From Imtechella halotolerans (GTDB lineage Bacteria; Bacteroidota; Bacteroidia; Flavobacteriales; Flavobacteriaceae), in NCBI RefSeq assembly GCF_028743515.2, contig NZ_CP117969.2:2389501-2453500 (forward strand): 64,000 nucleotides of DNA, written 5' to 3'. Positions 63,236-64,000 of the stretch are shown here, piece by piece. Made by a program: the position numbers and the translations under genes. How positions within the stretch are numbered: position 1 is the stretch's first letter; every line of letters starts with the position of its first letter. The notes under the pieces are model-generated. The model was not told where the DNA came from. It did no database searches and saw only the letters and a list, made by a program, of their open reading frames with translations.

Positions 63236-64000
63236 CTATTTTTCTAAAGCTGCCAATTGATTTCCTATGCGAGTACCAATTGCGACTCCCATTCCACCCA
63301 ATCTTACTCCACAAAAAACATTGGTAGAAACCTTCTTCACAATAGGCCTTTTCTCATGTCCCACACCCATAATACCACTCCATCGATGCTCAATATCGAA
63401 ATGTATATTAGGCAATATTACACTCCTTAGTATCTGTTCTAGTCGATTTTGAATAAGTGCAGTTTGCGAAAAGTCTGTAGTTGTTTCCCCAGGAATATCT
63501 AAATTTCGTCCTCCCCCAAATAAAATTCTATTATCTATATTTCTAAAGTAATAAAACCCTTCTTCAATGTGAAAAGTACCTTTAACAGCCAAATTCTCTA
63601 TTGGTTTAGTTATCAATACTTGGGCCCTTGCAGGAAGAACGTCCTCAACTCCCAATTCAGCAGCAAATCCATTGGTTGCAATAAATAGTTTTTTGGAAGA
63701 GAACTCGTATACATTAGTATGAATAACAACCCTATCCCCAAGATCATCAAAAGTATCTACCCAAACACTGTTGAATATTTTAATATTAGCAGCATATGCT
63801 TGCTTTAATAAACTATCCATCATTCTACCAGTATCCAATTGACCTTCAAAGGCATTTGTAATATAATAGTCTTGAACATTATGAAATCCAAATACATTTT
63901 CCCGAACAGCATACACTTCTTCCTTGAAGTAAGGTTTAAGCACTTTATTTATACGCGGAATGTTCTCCAAACAAGCTTCATAGAAATCCGGGTTAGACTT
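63236..64000 (-). CDS. FAD-dependent oxidoreductase, DAO type (N-terminus cut by window edge)
   Basis: The frame is open from the stop at 63236-63238 to the right edge of the window, so the start lies beyond 64000. The 254 residues seen are the middle and C-terminal part of a D-amino-acid-oxidase-type flavoprotein: KLFIATNGFAAELGVEDVLPARAQVLITKPI, FYYFRNIDNRILFGGGRN, RWSGIMGVGHEKRPIV, and VRLGGMGVAIGTRIG (FAD-binding end). The TTG at 63970 is not a real start. Substrate unknown. Probably cotranscribed with mtgA. Confidence 0.9.
   Translation of the reverse strand, partial: KSNPDFYEACLENIPRINKVLKPYFKEEVYAVRENVFGFHNVQDYYITNAFEGQLDTGRMMDSLLKQAYAANIKIFNSVWVDTFDDLGDRVVIHTNVYEFSSKKLFIATNGFAAELGVEDVLPARAQVLITKPIENLAVKGTFHIEEGFYYFRNIDNRILFGGGRNLDIPGETTTDFSQTALIQNRLEQILRSVILPNIHFDIEHRWSGIMGVGHEKRPIVKKVSTNVFCGVRLGGMGVAIGTRIGNQLAALEK

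Noticed and set aside
63234-63314. 27-residue N-terminal extension of mtgA
   Set aside because: It overlaps the conserved FAD-binding end of the oxidoreductase gene. The ATG at 63233 gives a normal membrane anchor.

Overview
The window is a 64 kb chromosomal segment from a bacterium of the Bacteroidota, most probably a marine member of the Flavobacteriaceae. The support is the low GC content, the absence of classical Shine-Dalgarno spacing, promoter elements of the Bacteroidota type (TTG, then TAnnTTTG about 17-23 nt further on), a complete Bat aerotolerance operon, an OmpA protein with thrombospondin type-3 repeats, an IPExxxVDY protein next to pyruvate kinase, and AddAB recombination proteins of Bacteroidota type. 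The species cannot be fixed from what is visible. I see no insertion sequence, prophage, CRISPR array, rRNA operon or replication origin.

Layout. Positions 1-11.9 kb (minus strand) are one long run: moxR, a DUF58 protein, a BatD-like two-TM protein, batA, batB, batC, batD, batE, then a small membrane protein, a beta-carbonic anhydrase and a SulP transporter cut by the window edge. The last three have their own promoter element and look like an inorganic-carbon module. 12-20.5 kb is metabolic and accessory: a DUF4382 lipoprotein; a plus-strand set of aldo/keto reductase, SDR, AlbA_2-domain protein and calcineurin-like phosphatase; an ALDH7 dehydrogenase; 3-hydroxyanthranilate dioxygenase; an isoaspartyl peptidase and an ABM protein. 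20.5-28.6 kb has a likely gene remnant, a CYTH protein, DinB, a two-component system, and a second SulP followed by a universal-stress-like protein and NhaA. A Na+-coupled anion (perhaps bicarbonate) uptake unit is a reasonable inference for these last three.

28.6-38.6 kb is housekeeping: acpP-fabF-rnc and IPExxxVDY-pyk on the minus strand, purN-rnhA, a START protein, a PfkB kinase and an unusual long PurF-like protein on the plus strand, then superoxide dismutase. Between purF and sod lies a compact promoter-to-terminator unit without an ORF, a candidate small RNA. 38.7-48.3 kb carries addA and addB separated by kbl and ompA. 48.3-57.7 kb has tRNA-Ala(GGC), an enoyl-CoA hydratase-like protein, a 2OG-Fe(II) oxygenase, queD, lpxH, recJ, osmC, rsmI, tdk-alr and mscL. 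57.9-64 kb has asd, an S9 prolyl oligopeptidase, an ABC ATPase, mtgA and an FAD oxidoreductase cut by the right edge.

Most of the window is ordinary core genome. The most interesting parts are RNA-level: a candidate sRNA, intercistronic hairpins in can-sulP and acpP-fabF, and terminator-like hairpins placed just after promoter elements in 5' leaders. Protein-level points of interest are the PurF paralogue with a changed glutaminase pocket, the AlbA_2/phosphatase pair, and the SulP-USP-NhaA cluster next to a sensor kinase. No clear new defence system or mobile element was found.
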